A stretch of DNA of 37,578 nt from Alphaproteobacteria bacterium (GCA_011522945.1 WTHY01000185.1:1-37578), one strand, 5' to 3'. Counted from the stretch's first letter, positions 1-11,242 are shown. Notes: generated by a model from the sequence alone, not told the origin. Numbers and translations are program-made.

Positions 1-331
<331 letters not shown>

Positions 332-740
332 TCACCTCTAAAAGAATCACAGAATCAAATAAAGTCAATGCCTTATGATCCACTCTTCATCTAATATCTA
401 GATATTGTATGTGACATGAGTCTGGCCCCGGAGATATTGTGTCAGCAAAATCATACTGATTGGCATTATCTCAAATACCGCACCAAGAAGGGTCATCTAT
501 TCAGGGTGTGTCGCCTGCGGCCAAACGAAACAATATATAGTTCGACATAGGTCAGATACAGGCTTGCGACGAGGCATAAATAAACTAGCCAGTGACAGAA
601 AACAGACCGCACCAGCGGTGCTGAATCATATCGCTTTAAAATTACAAGTATCTTTAGTCATACCTATCGGCGTAACAGGCTATAAACACCCTCGATTAGT
701 CTCATATAAAAGATGTGTAAAATAGAGGAGCTATCCGAGT

Positions 741-1400
741 TTAGGATTTATTTATAATTGCCTGTATAGGCTTAAAAGAGCGGCGATGCTCAGGACAAGG
801 GCCATGCGTGTAAAGCGCCTCTTGATGTGCCTTTGTGCCATAGCCTTTATGTTTGGCAAATCCATACACCGGATAGGTTTCATCTAAGATACACATTTGT
901 CTGTCACGTGCTTCTTTTGCCATGATTGACGCTGCAGCAATCGATAGGCTTCGTGAATCACCTTTAATGATAGCTTGTATCTCCGCGCCTTGGCATGAGG
1001 GAAGGGGCGGGACAAGATTACCATCTACCAATATCGCTGTAATTGGCTTGTCTAGGCGTTCAGTTAGAGTAGAAATAGCTCTATCCATAGCTGCAAAGGT
1101 CGCTGGTAACAGGCCTATCTCATCTATTTCACGTGAAGAGGCTTCGCCTACACCAAAAAGATGCGGCCCCATCATAAGTGCCGTTTCAATCCGGCGCCTA
1201 GCCAGAGCTGATAATTTTTTTGAATCAGTGAGGCCCTTAGGTACGTCATCAAGCTTATCTGGCGCAATCCAGAACGCAGCTGCCACAACGGGGCCAGCCC
1301 AAGGTCCGCGCCCAGCCTCATCAATCCCTATCACAATGGCATCATCTGGCCAGCCTGCCTCAAACTGATAATTTGGTCCCTCTTTATCTGTCTTATCCAC
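741..1400 (-). CDS. rnhB: Ribonuclease HII
   Basis: ORF with GIDEAGRGPWAGPVVAAA and DSKKLS motifs. Confidence 0.95.
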   Translation of the reverse strand: MDKTDKEGPNYQFEAGWPDDAIVIGIDEAGRGPWAGPVVAAAFWIAPDKLDDVPKGLTDSKKLSALARRRIETALMMGPHLFGVGEASSREIDEIGLLPATFAAMDRAISTLTERLDKPITAILVDGNLVPPLPSCQGAEIQAIIKGDSRSLSIAAASIMAKEARDRQMCILDETYPVYGFAKHKGYGTKAHQEALYTHGPCPEHRRSFKPIQAIINKS

Positions 1401-1956
1401 GTTTGCGGCCTGCTTTGCCTTGCTCTGTAAGACGCGGCATAATTTCTACAAAATTACAGGGCCGATGCCGTATATCTAGCTGATGCACTAGCAAATCGTC
1501 CCAGGCATCTTTGCAGGCAGATGGTGAGCCTGGCAGCGCAAATAAATAGGTACCGCTCGCAACACCTGCAACAGCTCGGCTTTGCAATGTGGATGTGCCA
1601 ATCTTTTGAAAGGATAGGAAGCGGAACATTTCACCAAATCCTTCTATCTCCTTGTCAAAAAGACTGCGAAACGCTTCTGGTGTCACATCTCGTCCCGTTA
1701 AGCCCGTACCACCTGTTGAAATCACAACATCAATATCTGACTGCGAAATAAAACCCTGCACAGCATCTGTAATCTCTGAAATCTCATCTGAGACAAGGGC
1801 ACGTGCCGCCAGATTATGTCCTGCAGCCTGTAACCTTTCAACCAGCAGATTACCGGATTTATCATCTTCCAGAGCTCGTGTGTCTGACACTGTCAAGACA
1901 GCTATATTTACAGGCAGAAATGAAATACTCTCATCCAGACGCGACATGGGTTTCAC
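1393..1956 (-). CDS. moaB: Molybdenum cofactor biosynthesis protein MoaB
   Basis: AVLTVSDTR...STGGTGLTGRDVTPEA...ALPGSPSACKDAWD; MoaB/Mog fold motifs. Confidence 0.9.
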   Translation of the reverse strand: MKPMSRLDESISFLPVNIAVLTVSDTRALEDDKSGNLLVERLQAAGHNLAARALVSDEISEITDAVQGFISQSDIDVVISTGGTGLTGRDVTPEAFRSLFDKEIEGFGEMFRFLSFQKIGTSTLQSRAVAGVASGTYLFALPGSPSACKDAWDDLLVHQLDIRHRPCNFVEIMPRLTEQGKAGRKRG

Positions 1957-1981
1957 TATTCCTTATCCTGTGATGTAGGCG

Positions 1982-3781
1982 TTACTCGTTATATCCCAGC
2001 AACAAGCCCACATGGTCAACCGTGCGCCTTGTAGAGACGACATCACGCAAAACAGGCATGTCCTCACCATATTTTATGCGATAAAATGACATATCTGTTA
2101 AAACAGACTTTATGTAATTGCGCGTTTCTCTTGCTGGCAGACCTTCAATCATTAAAAACACATCATCATGATAGTCTAATTTGCGCAGCCATTTCGATAA
2201 ATTACCAGGCCCGCCATTATAAGCCGCAAGCAGCTTGACAAGAGAGCCATCAACAATGCGCTCATTCAGCAAATGCACAATATATTTCTGGGCAATTTCA
2301 AGATTTAGCTCAGGGTCATGCAATAAATGCCGATGTACATTCCGATACCGTCTATCTTGTGTCACAAACGCAGCTGTTGCTGGCATTAATTGCATCATAC
2401 CGGTTGCCCGTACTGAACTTCTGGCAGTTGGGATAAAGCTGGATTCTTTGCGTGCTATGGCCCAAACCAGCGCCTGATCTACTTGAAAGGCCTGCTCTAT
2501 AATGGGCTCAGGATAGAGTGCGGCATAATAAATTTCGCCTGTATCCTGACGCAACACATCTGCCACGCGGAATGCGAGCCCTGGCATATTATGCTCTAGG
2601 GCAAACACCATAATATCACGGCGTCGATTATCATCAGCCTCTGGAAACAGATAGCGCAATTCACGGGAGGCCGCATTTGCCTGACCAACCTGCAGCAAAG
2701 CAAGCACGCGTCTGCCACCGCGGCTCTTTGTCAACCAGGCCGCAAAATCATCTGATAAAGCTGGTAGGCTGAAATCCAATTGCCGTATTTGACCTGTTGC
2801 CTGTAGCGCCATCATGCCATAAAAGCGCTGCGGATATTGTGCAGCAATATCCAGATAGACCATTGCTTTGGCAGGTCTGCCCTCACGCAATTCAAGTCTA
2901 TGAGCCCAGAAAGCCGCACTAGACCGCAACACATCAGGCGCATCTTCAATCTCTGCCAGCGTGCGCATAAACATACCTGACAACGCATATTGATGCGTGC
3001 GCCAAGCTGCCAGACCACCTGCCCAATACGCCATATAGGCTTTATCTTTACCTTTGGCGATTGCTTGACGTGCTGCTCGTATCGCTTTGTCATCAAGCCC
3101 AAAAATAAAATAGCCATGCGCGATTTCACCGCGAAGCGTGGCCTCTTCAACTGAGGTTAAATATCGTAGCGTTCCTTTTTGGGAGAGGTATTCATTAGCA
3201 TTGGTTGGCTGTTTACGCCTAATCAGCCTGCGAATATCGGCGGCTATCTGCGCCGTCTTGCGCGGACTTGCCCGTCCTGAGCGACTCATTGGAATGTAAG
3301 GGCGCCAGCTTTGATACAGATGTGTACCCACACCTTTCAGATAGCCAGATTTTGGTTTCTGCGCAGCGGCTGCAGTTTTCGGCTTACGTTTATCAGCCAA
3401 CCATTTAATCCGGCTAGCATCAGGATGGTCGTTATAAACAGACAGCCAATCACGTAATTCAGAAAATTTTGACCGATAGACTGTTGGATGCAGATATCGC
3501 TGTGCCTGAACATGACCCATGAGCATTTTATTCTGAACACGTGCAATCAGCCCATCTGCTTGCGATAATTTGCCTAACTCCTGTAGCAAAAATATCTCTT
3601 CATATAAGACAACATCACCAGCACTTAACGGCTTGGGCAAATCTTGATTATCAACGGCACGCGCTGCACTTATCGGCAGGATCATAGCCAATGCAAGGCC
3701 AACAAAACCAAGATAGCTCCATTTCAAGGCTATAGATTTCATAGCTTTAAATAGCGATGATAAGAGCTGCATATATCTCAT
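1982..3781 (-). CDS. Soluble lytic murein transglycosylase
   Basis: C-terminal SLT domain: WAIARKESSFIPTARSSVRATGMMQLMPATA...LAAYNGGPGN; N-terminal signal-like segment. Confidence 0.9.
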   Translation of the reverse strand: MRYMQLLSSLFKAMKSIALKWSYLGFVGLALAMILPISAARAVDNQDLPKPLSAGDVVLYEEIFLLQELGKLSQADGLIARVQNKMLMGHVQAQRYLHPTVYRSKFSELRDWLSVYNDHPDASRIKWLADKRKPKTAAAAQKPKSGYLKGVGTHLYQSWRPYIPMSRSGRASPRKTAQIAADIRRLIRRKQPTNANEYLSQKGTLRYLTSVEEATLRGEIAHGYFIFGLDDKAIRAARQAIAKGKDKAYMAYWAGGLAAWRTHQYALSGMFMRTLAEIEDAPDVLRSSAAFWAHRLELREGRPAKAMVYLDIAAQYPQRFYGMMALQATGQIRQLDFSLPALSDDFAAWLTKSRGGRRVLALLQVGQANAASRELRYLFPEADDNRRRDIMVFALEHNMPGLAFRVADVLRQDTGEIYYAALYPEPIIEQAFQVDQALVWAIARKESSFIPTARSSVRATGMMQLMPATAAFVTQDRRYRNVHRHLLHDPELNLEIAQKYIVHLLNERIVDGSLVKLLAAYNGGPGNLSKWLRKLDYHDDVFLMIEGLPARETRNYIKSVLTDMSFYRIKYGEDMPVLRDVVSTRRTVDHVGLLLGYNE

Positions 3782-4611
3782 TATATTTTGTCACTCATAA
3801 ATTGCTGTAATTGCAACAAATCCTGATAGCTTAGGCGCTTTTGCCCCGGTGATCGCAATAAATAGGCTGGATGCAGGCTTGGCAATACGGGCACAGGTGC
3901 TTCAAGTCCGAAATCACGTTCAACAATACGACCGCGTAATTTCAATATTCCTGTTGTTTCATCAAGCAATAATTTTGCCGAACTCCCTCCCAGCGCCATA
4001 ATAATGCGTGGTGATTTTAATTGAATATGTCTTTGCAAAAACGGCCAAAGCATCTGTGTTTCCTCAACCGTTGGTGTCCGATTGCCCGGCGGACGCCATG
4101 GCAGGATATTGCAAATATAGACAGATGTTCTATCAAGCCCGATAGCATGCAGCATTTTATCTAACAGCTGACCGGCGGCACCAACAAATGGTAGACCAAC
4201 CCTATCCTCATCACGGCCTGGTGCCTCACCAATTAACATAATCTCAGCCTCTGGATTTCCATCGGCAAAGACAAGGTTGCTTGCTGTCTGTTTCAATGCA
4301 CAACCATCAAAAGTCGCAAGGGCTTGTTTTAGCTCGTCCAGACTTTCTATGTGCGATAAATCTTGAGACATGCCTGTCGTAATAGCCGTTTGTTTTGACG
4401 GCGAGGCTGGCGCTGTGGCAAGCGGCATATCTGCTACAGTTTCCCGCAGCTCGGATATGGGTGGTGCGGGCTGTGTTTGTGGCGATGGGGTTTGTAAACA
4501 GCGCGACAAAGCTATAGCTGTATAATCTGCCGGCGGTGTATCAAGCAACGTAGCATCAGCTCCAATAGCAATTTGCCAGGCAAGTGCTTCTTTTAGCTGC
4601 TCACGATCCAT
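3781..4611 (-). CDS. Uracil-DNA glycosylase, family 4
   Basis: [27 protein letters not shown]...[17 protein letters not shown]...SLHPAYLLR. Confidence 0.9.
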   Translation of the reverse strand: MDREQLKEALAWQIAIGADATLLDTPPADYTAIALSRCLQTPSPQTQPAPPISELRETVADMPLATAPASPSKQTAITTGMSQDLSHIESLDELKQALATFDGCALKQTASNLVFADGNPEAEIMLIGEAPGRDEDRVGLPFVGAAGQLLDKMLHAIGLDRTSVYICNILPWRPPGNRTPTVEETQMLWPFLQRHIQLKSPRIIMALGGSSAKLLLDETTGILKLRGRIVERDFGLEAPVPVLPSLHPAYLLRSPGQKRLSYQDLLQLQQFMSDKI

Positions 4612-4674
4612 GCCTGGTTTACCTCTATCCTTGCCTGTTCAGCGGCCTATTGGCCCACATTAGTTTTGGCGTAT

Positions 4675-4950
4675 TTATCATGCCTATTTTCCAATCAGTT
4701 TTCCAACCAATTCTGAGACCAATTCCACCGCCACTTTTTAGGCCCATTCGCCAAAACATGCGCAAGCCATATTGCCAAAAGATTTGGCTACTCATTTGCC
4801 AGGCAAGGCTCCGGCTAATTTTCTGGCCAATTCTCTGGCCAATTCTCTGGCCAATTTTCCGGCCAATTTTCCGGCCACTTTGCCAGCTTATTTGCTGACC
4901 CATTTGGTAACGCATCTGCTGACCTGATAGTTGGCCTGATAGTTGGCCTG
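4675..4950. repeat. Degenerate tandem repeat with 12-bp period (consensus about TTCTGGCCAATT), including two perfect CTGATAGTTGGC copies
   Basis: Consecutive 12-mers 4809-4904: ctccggctaatt/ttctggccaatt/ctctggccaatt/ctctggccaatt/ttccggccaatt/ttccggccactt/tgccagcttatt/tgctgacccatt; ctgatagttggc x2 at 4924-4947; more diverged copies 4680-4800. Confidence 0.85.
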
Positions 4951-5262
4951 CATCTCTGCCAGCAAAATGACGTTGCTGTTTGATGGGCCTCCACTCGCAA
5001 TTTAGGCGTGTTTCCCTAAAAAAACAGCCCTGATTTAACGAGCCTGTGATTTAGACACCACACATAATCTCACGTAATATTGTCATAGAATGTTTCCAGT
5101 TTTTGCGCAATCTGTCTTCGTTGTGAAAAAACATGTCCTGTTCACAAAAAATTACTGTACAAATCCGCCTAACATCGTCTTTGTCTTTAGAAACGGAATA
5201 AGACAGTAATTGCGTGGCTAACAGCATAATGCGCTAGAGGATAAAATAGGCGGAGAAAGTAA

Positions 5263-6897
5263 ATGGAACGCGAATCCATGGAATTTGATGTAGTGATTGT
5301 TGGCGGTGGACCATCAGGTCTATCAGCAGCAATTAGGCTAAAGCAGCTAGCCGCAGAACAGGATAAGGATATATCTGTCTGTCTCATTGAAAAAGGCAGT
5401 GAGGTTGGTGCGCATATCTTGTCCGGAGCTGTATTGGAGCCTCGCGCCTTAAATGAGCTGATTCCAGACTGGGCAGATAAAGGTGCACCGCTAGATACAG
5501 CTGTAAAAACAGATAAATTTATCTATCTGACAAAATCAGGTTCCTTCCGTCTGCCAACACCGCCACAAATGAATAATCATGGCAATTATATCATCTCACT
5601 TGGCAATTTCTGCCGTTGGCTCGGAGAGCAGGCTGAGGCAATGGGTGTTGAAATTTATCCTGGCTTCCCAGCAGCTGAAGTTCTCTATGCTGAAGATGGC
5701 TCTGTCCGCGGTATTGCAACTGGCGATATGGGTATAGGCAAAGATGGCGAACAGACTGACGGTTATATGCGCGGTATGGAGCTGCTTGGTAAACAGACAA
5801 TTTTTGCTGAAGGTTGTCGTGGTCACCTAACAAAAACATTGTTTGAAACTTTTGATTTACGTGAAGGCAAAGACCCGCAAACCTATGCTATTGGCATTAA
5901 AGAGCTTTGGGATATTGATCCTGAAAAATCCAAGCCAGGAACAGTGTGGCATTCTGTTGGCTGGCCTTTATCTACTGATACATATGGCGGCTCATTTCTC
6001 TATCATTTAAATGGAAATCAAGTGGCTGTTGGTTATGTTGTTGGTCTGGATTACAGCAACCCGCACCTATCACCTTTTGAAGAATTCCAACGTTTCAAAA
6101 CACATCCAGCTGTGCGAGATGTATTTGAGGGCGGTCGGCGTGTTTCATATGGCGCACGTGCGCTGAATGAGGGCGGCTTCCAGTCCGTGCCAAAATTAAC
6201 ATTCCCAGGCGGCTGTCTGGTGGGATGTACAGCAGGCTTTTTGAATGTGCCTAAAATCAAAGGCACACATACAGCCATGAAATCTGGGATGCTGGCAGCT
6301 GAGGCGATCTTTGACCAACTTGCCTCTGAGCAGCCAACAGCTGAACCTGTATCTTATGCAGCAAATCTGGAAAATAGCTGGTTATGGAAAGAGCTTTATA
6401 AGGTGCGTAATATCCGCCCTTCCTTTAATCGCGGCTTCTATTTCGGCATGGTCTATTCTGCATTGGATACATATATTTTACGTGGCAATGCGCCTTGGAC
6501 CTTCAAGCATCATGAAGATCATAAAAGCCTGAAAAAAGCATCTGAAGCGCCAAAAATTGACTATCCAAAGCCAGATGGCATTGTCAGCTTTGACAGGAAT
6601 TCATCTGTATTTCTATCCGGCACAAATCACGAAGAAAATCAGCCAGCACATTTAACGCTGAAAGATGCAAGCGTGCCAATTGCCCATAATCTGGCGCTGT
6701 ATGACGCGCCTGAGCAGCGCTATTGCCCTGCTGGTGTTTATGAGATTGTGCGTGAAGATGATGGTAGTAATCCACGTCTGCAAATAAATGCACAGAATTG
6801 TGTCCACTGCAAAACCTGTGATATTAAAGATCCAACACAAAATATTAGATGGGTAACGCCTGAAGGCGGCGGCGGGCCAAATTATCCAAATATGTAA
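5263..6897 (+). CDS. Electron transfer flavoprotein-ubiquinone oxidoreductase
   Basis: FAD-binding [15 protein letters not shown]-terminal Fe-[34 protein letters not shown]. Confidence 0.95.
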   Translation: MERESMEFDVVIVGGGPSGLSAAIRLKQLAAEQDKDISVCLIEKGSEVGAHILSGAVLEPRALNELIPDWADKGAPLDTAVKTDKFIYLTKSGSFRLPTPPQMNNHGNYIISLGNFCRWLGEQAEAMGVEIYPGFPAAEVLYAEDGSVRGIATGDMGIGKDGEQTDGYMRGMELLGKQTIFAEGCRGHLTKTLFETFDLREGKDPQTYAIGIKELWDIDPEKSKPGTVWHSVGWPLSTDTYGGSFLYHLNGNQVAVGYVVGLDYSNPHLSPFEEFQRFKTHPAVRDVFEGGRRVSYGARALNEGGFQSVPKLTFPGGCLVGCTAGFLNVPKIKGTHTAMKSGMLAAEAIFDQLASEQPTAEPVSYAANLENSWLWKELYKVRNIRPSFNRGFYFGMVYSALDTYILRGNAPWTFKHHEDHKSLKKASEAPKIDYPKPDGIVSFDRNSSVFLSGTNHEENQPAHLTLKDASVPIAHNLALYDAPEQRYCPAGVYEIVREDDGSNPRLQINAQNCVHCKTCDIKDPTQNIRWVTPEGGGGPNYPNM

Positions 6898-6941
6898 CAG
6901 GGCAAACATCTGATTTGCCCTATACAGAAAGGCAAAATCTG

Positions 6942-8744
6942 ATGCCCTCGACATGCCAGCACGGCACGCGCATTATAACTGGTTTGGCAGGCTTTATGCC
7001 TGCCAGCCTAATCGCACTGTGCCTGGTTATATCAGGATGTTCGACTTCTTCCATCGACACAGTATCACAATCTAACCCTGCACCATCTCAACAGGCTGAT
7101 GACAGCTTATCACCTCCGCAACTTGAGCAATTCGTGCCAGGACCTGCCTTAAGCACAGATAGTGATGCTGCAAATTATCTTATCGGCCATACCGCCCTTA
7201 CGCTTCGCGATCTTGATGTCGCCGCCGACTATTTCACACGTACGCTTGCTGGCGATAAGACCAATCCAGATTTGCTACAACGCAGTTTTCTAACATTGTA
7301 TCAAACAGGACAAATTGATGAGGCTGCTATTATCGCCCGCCAGATTGAGGCTGCAAATATAAGCTTGCCATTATCATCTGAACCAGCAGCTGTCATTGCT
7401 ATAACAAATGCAGATTGGGACGCAGCTCAGGCATTATCTGATCAGATGCTGGCATCAGGCGGTGCCTCGAATCTTGCCTATCTAACCTCTATCTGGAGTA
7501 AATTTGCACGTGGCCAGGAGACAGCGGCCTTGTCAGATATGACACGCTTTTCCCGCGACATGACAGGTGCAGATATACCCCCTTTCATGTATTTGCACCT
7601 CTCACATTTAGCTGAGCTGTCCGACCAGCCTGACTCAGCACGTGCCTATTTAGATTTCATTTTGAATGGTGGGGCTGAAAGTGCAGAGGTAATTATATCT
7701 GCAGCAGCAAGCTACTGGCGTCTTGGCAAAGAGGATGTGGCAACCCAGCTATTAACTGACAGATTGGGCAGCAACTTTTACGCACCAAAATTGCTAGACC
7801 AAATGCAAAGTGCCGCCTCAGAGCTTACGCGCCCCCTCACATTACAGCGCGCTGTTGCACAGTCTATTTTAGATGAAGCATGGTTGAATGCTAATCAATC
7901 AGGATCAGGTTTGCTGATGCCACATGCCTATCTTGCGCTTCGTATCGACCCAGAGCTTCATGCCGCCCGCTTTGTGCTAGCACAGCTCTATACAGCGATG
8001 AATAAGTTAGATATGGCACAGCAATTCCTGGATGCGATCCCACACACCAGCGTCTGGTCCCAGCCTGCTACATTTTTACATATCAATATCCTGATTGAAA
8101 AAGAAGCACTTGCAGATGCGCGCACGCGCCTAACCACAGAATTAGACGCCTGGCCGGAAAATAGACGTCTATATCATTTGCTAGGTGATCTATATCGCAG
8201 AGATAGGTTATGTGAAGACGCACTTACAGCTTATGCAGATGCAGAAAAACGAGGAGACAGATCAGGTGCACTCTATCGAAGCAAAGGGGTTTGTTATGCT
8301 GAATTGCAGGAGATGGCCTTAGCCGAAGATAATCTTCAGCGTGCCATTGATCTAAATCCAAATGATGCGAGTGCATTAAATTATCTTGGATATTTATGGG
8401 CAGATGAGGGCAGAAATCTAGACCGCGCACTCAGCTATATTGAAGATGCTGTGAGATTGCGTCCTGATAGTGGCTATTACGCAGATTCTCTTGGCTGGGT
8501 ATATTACCGGATGGATGAATTAGACCTGTCAGTGTCCTGGCTGGAAAAAGCATTCCAGCTCACGCCAGGGGACATCGTGATTTCAGAACATCTGGCAGAT
8601 GCCTATTGGCGTGTCGGACGCTGGCATGAAGCACGTTATAAATGGCATTATGCTCTTGAGCTAGCAGATGCAGCAGATGATATTGCACGTATTGAGGCGA
8701 AATTAGCGCTGGAACATAACATGCCCCTGCCATCACAAGATTAA
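6942..8744 (+). CDS. TPR-repeat lipoprotein
   Basis: ORF 6915-8744; ATG at 6942 preferred over the upstream TTG; lipobox LVISGCSTS; TPR-like repeats (NPNDASALNYLGYLWADEGRNLDRALSYIEDAVRLRPDS). Confidence 0.85.
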   Translation: MPSTCQHGTRIITGLAGFMPASLIALCLVISGCSTSSIDTVSQSNPAPSQQADDSLSPPQLEQFVPGPALSTDSDAANYLIGHTALTLRDLDVAADYFTRTLAGDKTNPDLLQRSFLTLYQTGQIDEAAIIARQIEAANISLPLSSEPAAVIAITNADWDAAQALSDQMLASGGASNLAYLTSIWSKFARGQETAALSDMTRFSRDMTGADIPPFMYLHLSHLAELSDQPDSARAYLDFILNGGAESAEVIISAAASYWRLGKEDVATQLLTDRLGSNFYAPKLLDQMQSAASELTRPLTLQRAVAQSILDEAWLNANQSGSGLLMPHAYLALRIDPELHAARFVLAQLYTAMNKLDMAQQFLDAIPHTSVWSQPATFLHINILIEKEALADARTRLTTELDAWPENRRLYHLLGDLYRRDRLCEDALTAYADAEKRGDRSGALYRSKGVCYAELQEMALAEDNLQRAIDLNPNDASALNYLGYLWADEGRNLDRALSYIEDAVRLRPDSGYYADSLGWVYYRMDELDLSVSWLEKAFQLTPGDIVISEHLADAYWRVGRWHEARYKWHYALELADAADDIARIEAKLALEHNMPLPSQD

Positions 8745-8790
8745 TGATATGCACCCTTACTGTAACCTGACCATATAATAGGCCAGCAGC

Positions 8791-9729
8791 TTGAAACATA
8801 TGAAACAGATGATCAGCCTTACAGCGCCAGCAAAAATCAACCTGAATCTGAACATCTTGGGCAAGCGAGATGATGGGTATCATGAGCTTGTATCACTGGT
8901 TGGATTCTCGGAATTTGGCGATCTGCTAAACTTCAGTCCAGCAGCTGAAGACAGGCTCATCATAGAAGGCAGAGATGCTGAAATACTGCACCAGGATAAA
9001 ACTGATAATTTGATTAGCAAAGCACGTGATGGTCTGCGCAGCTTGGGCGTTGATGTACCGCCAACCGAAATTCGCCTCGAAAAACATATACCTATTGGCG
9101 GCGGCCTTGGTGGTGGCAGTTCAGATGCAGCAACTACCATCCGTGGCTTGATACATTTATATGACCTGACCATCTCGAAAGATGAACTTCATAAATTAGC
9201 CTGTAATTTGGGGGCTGATGTACCAGCCTGCTTGCAGCCTGGTTGGAAAATTATGGCTGGTATTGGTGAGCGTATCTTACCGCTTGATAGCCACAATTTT
9301 GCGCCAAATATCCATGTAGCAACACCCTATATCACGCTAGCAAACCCAGCTATACATGTAAGCACTGCCAGTATTTTTTCAGACCTAAATGCCGCATCAG
9401 AAGCAAGAGATGTATTACAGGCTCGGCAAGCAAAAATAACTCAGGACATCATAGCCTGCTGGGACATGCGGAATTGGTCATCTGCACTAGCTCTAGGCAA
9501 TGATCTGACAGCGCCTGCTATTACAAATTGTGCTGCCATTGCAATGTTGCTAGAGCAAATAGACCGTCTGTCTGATAAACAAACATTATATGGCTATGCT
9601 ATGTCTGGAAGTGGTTCAAGCTGCTTTGCTTTATTTTCAGAAGCAGCAGCTGCAAAGGCGCTCTCTGAAAAACTGAATCAAGCTGGATATTGGGCTACAG
9701 CCACAGCAATGAGAAATACGGAAGGCTAA
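8791..9729 (+). CDS. ispE: 4-(cytidine 5'-diphospho)-2-C-methyl-D-erythritol kinase
   Basis: APAKINLNLNILGKRDDGYHEL; IPIGGGLGGGSSDAA GHMP kinase motif. Confidence 0.95.
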   Translation: MKHMKQMISLTAPAKINLNLNILGKRDDGYHELVSLVGFSEFGDLLNFSPAAEDRLIIEGRDAEILHQDKTDNLISKARDGLRSLGVDVPPTEIRLEKHIPIGGGLGGGSSDAATTIRGLIHLYDLTISKDELHKLACNLGADVPACLQPGWKIMAGIGERILPLDSHNFAPNIHVATPYITLANPAIHVSTASIFSDLNAASEARDVLQARQAKITQDIIACWDMRNWSSALALGNDLTAPAITNCAAIAMLLEQIDRLSDKQTLYGYAMSGSGSSCFALFSEAAAAKALSEKLNQAGYWATATAMRNTEG

Positions 9730-9845
9730 AACAAAAAAACCGCCATCCTAATGCGATTTTCTAAAAAAAGCTGATGATTTTTGATTGATCCGCCAAGTAG
9801 AGGTAACTATAGTGCGGCGACCATAGCGTAAATGACAGCGCATAT

Positions 9846-9920
9846 TGGGGCGTGGCCAAGTGGTAAGGCAGCGGTTTTTGGTACCGTGTATCGCAGGTTC
9901 GAATCCTGCCGCCCCAGCCA
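9846..9920 (+). tRNA. tRNA-Gln (anticodon TTG), encoded CCA
   Basis: TGGGGCG/CGCCCCA acceptor stem, GGTTCGAATCC T-arm, GCGGT-TTTTGGT-ACCGT anticodon arm, 3' GCCA. Confidence 0.95.
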
Positions 9921-10371
9921 AACTTCCTAAAAACTGATAAAACAAATGTCCCAAATTAGTAGCGGGTCAAATATAGTAACGAATCAGCGATAGTCTATTC
10001 ACTGATTTGCTAGCCCGTATAAGTTTGACGATAGTCACCAACCTTTGTAACGCCTTAGAAATACCTATGTCAGATAAGGGCTTGGCCCTGCGCCTAATCA
10101 AATGGATAAATCTAGGTGAACGGTTGAGAGCTAAAACGATTGCCCTTCGCTAAACCAGCTGACCCAAATGAACAAAGCCAAATTAGCCAGAATAAACTAA
10201 CAAGAACAAACGAACCAATCTAAGCTAGTCAGACGAAACTGGCCAGATGACCCTAATCGAGATAAACGGGCCTATCCCCACAAATCGCCAAAATATTTAG
10301 ATCGTCAGAATTTCAAAAAACGGACTTTGAAAACCTACCTGACAAACATAATTTCTAAATGCGTTCAAATA

Positions 10372-11070
10372 TCAAACAGATAATGAATATCCAGTCTTGG
10401 TCGTCGTAACAAGTTTTGCTGCCTCTACCCGACTTAGTTTTTGTCGAAGCCTATATATATGCGTTTCTAGCGTATGTGTGGTCAGATCAGGCTGAAAGCC
10501 CCAAACTTCTGTTAATAGCTGTTCTTTAGACACACCCTCCGGACGTGCCCGCACGAGCGTTTTCAGAATCAATGTTTCCTTTTCTGTAAGGCTAATACGT
10601 ATAGCCTTGGATCTATGTGTGATAGATTTATTTGCAGGCACGAAATCAAGGTCGCCTAATGTGAAACGCATAGCATCAGAGGCTTTAAATTGACGCAATT
10701 GTGTACGGATTCGTGCTAGAAGCTCACCAAATCGCATTGGCTTGGTGATATAATCATTAGCACCAGAATCTAACCCTTCAATAATGTCATCCTCTTCTGT
10801 TTGGCCGGTTAACATTATAATAGGTCTGTCAAACCCGCTCGCACGCAGGTTGCTACAAACCTCAAACCCGTTACCATCAGGCATCTGCACATCAAGAAGA
10901 ATAAGATCAGGCTCAAATTCTGATACAAGTCCAGCAACTTTTTCAGCTCTATCTGCAGACTCAAGATAAAGGACGCCCTCGCGTCGCAATTGATCTAGCA
11001 GTACAGACCGTAAATAATCATCATCATCAACAATGAGAATGCGGGCTTGTGAGAGAGCATGTTCCATCAC
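10372..11070 (-). CDS. OmpR/PhoB-type response regulator (orphan)
   Basis: Receiver domain ILIVDDDDYLR...LILLDVQMPDGNGFEV...YITKP; winged-helix C-terminus; no neighbouring histidine kinase. Confidence 0.9.
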   Translation of the reverse strand: MMEHALSQARILIVDDDDYLRSVLLDQLRREGVLYLESADRAEKVAGLVSEFEPDLILLDVQMPDGNGFEVCSNLRASGFDRPIIMLTGQTEEDDIIEGLDSGANDYITKPMRFGELLARIRTQLRQFKASDAMRFTLGDLDFVPANKSITHRSKAIRISLTEKETLILKTLVRARPEGVSKEQLLTEVWGFQPDLTTHTLETHIYRLRQKLSRVEAAKLVTTTKTGYSLSV

Positions 11071-11242
11071 ATATCATTTCGGAAAACAAAATCGTTAAGC
11101 ATATCGAGGTTCATATCATACTATTATGTAAACACATAAGATTGCATCAGCAACAGAGATCAGGATAAAAGAGGAACGCAAAAGCTGCAAGATATAGACA
11201 ATAGCTGCTATCTTTTGCACAGCCAATTAAGCCGGAAATGTA

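Noticed and set aside
1127-1137. TTTCACGTGAA in rnhB as a fourth parS
   Set aside because: Flanks (TA...GAG) miss four of 16 consensus positions.
922-1368. Plus-strand ORF opposite rnhB (and similar shadow ORFs in etfQO, leuS, mnmG and mnmE)
   Set aside because: Fully overlapped by well-supported conserved genes on the other strand; no recognisable domains.
4809-4950. Possible CRISPR array
   Set aside because: Units are contiguous 12-mers without spacers and no cas genes are present.
4584-5000. Overlapping ORFs on both strands in the 12-bp repeat as real genes
   Set aside because: Openness follows from a period divisible by 3; no ribosome-binding site or family similarity seen. Reported as repeat only.
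6900-6920. GGGCAAA-N7-TTTGCCC after etfQO as a terminator
   Set aside because: Clear dyad but no T-tract, and it sits in the leader of the next gene; function undecided, so not listed as a terminator.
9846-9920. tRNA-Gln as an integration site for a mobile element
   Set aside because: No integrase and no second copy of the tRNA 3' end found in the window.
9748-9954. Minus-strand ORF containing AAGFEPAIHGTKNRCLTTWPRPN
   Set aside because: It is the antisense translation of tRNA-Gln, a known spurious ORF type.
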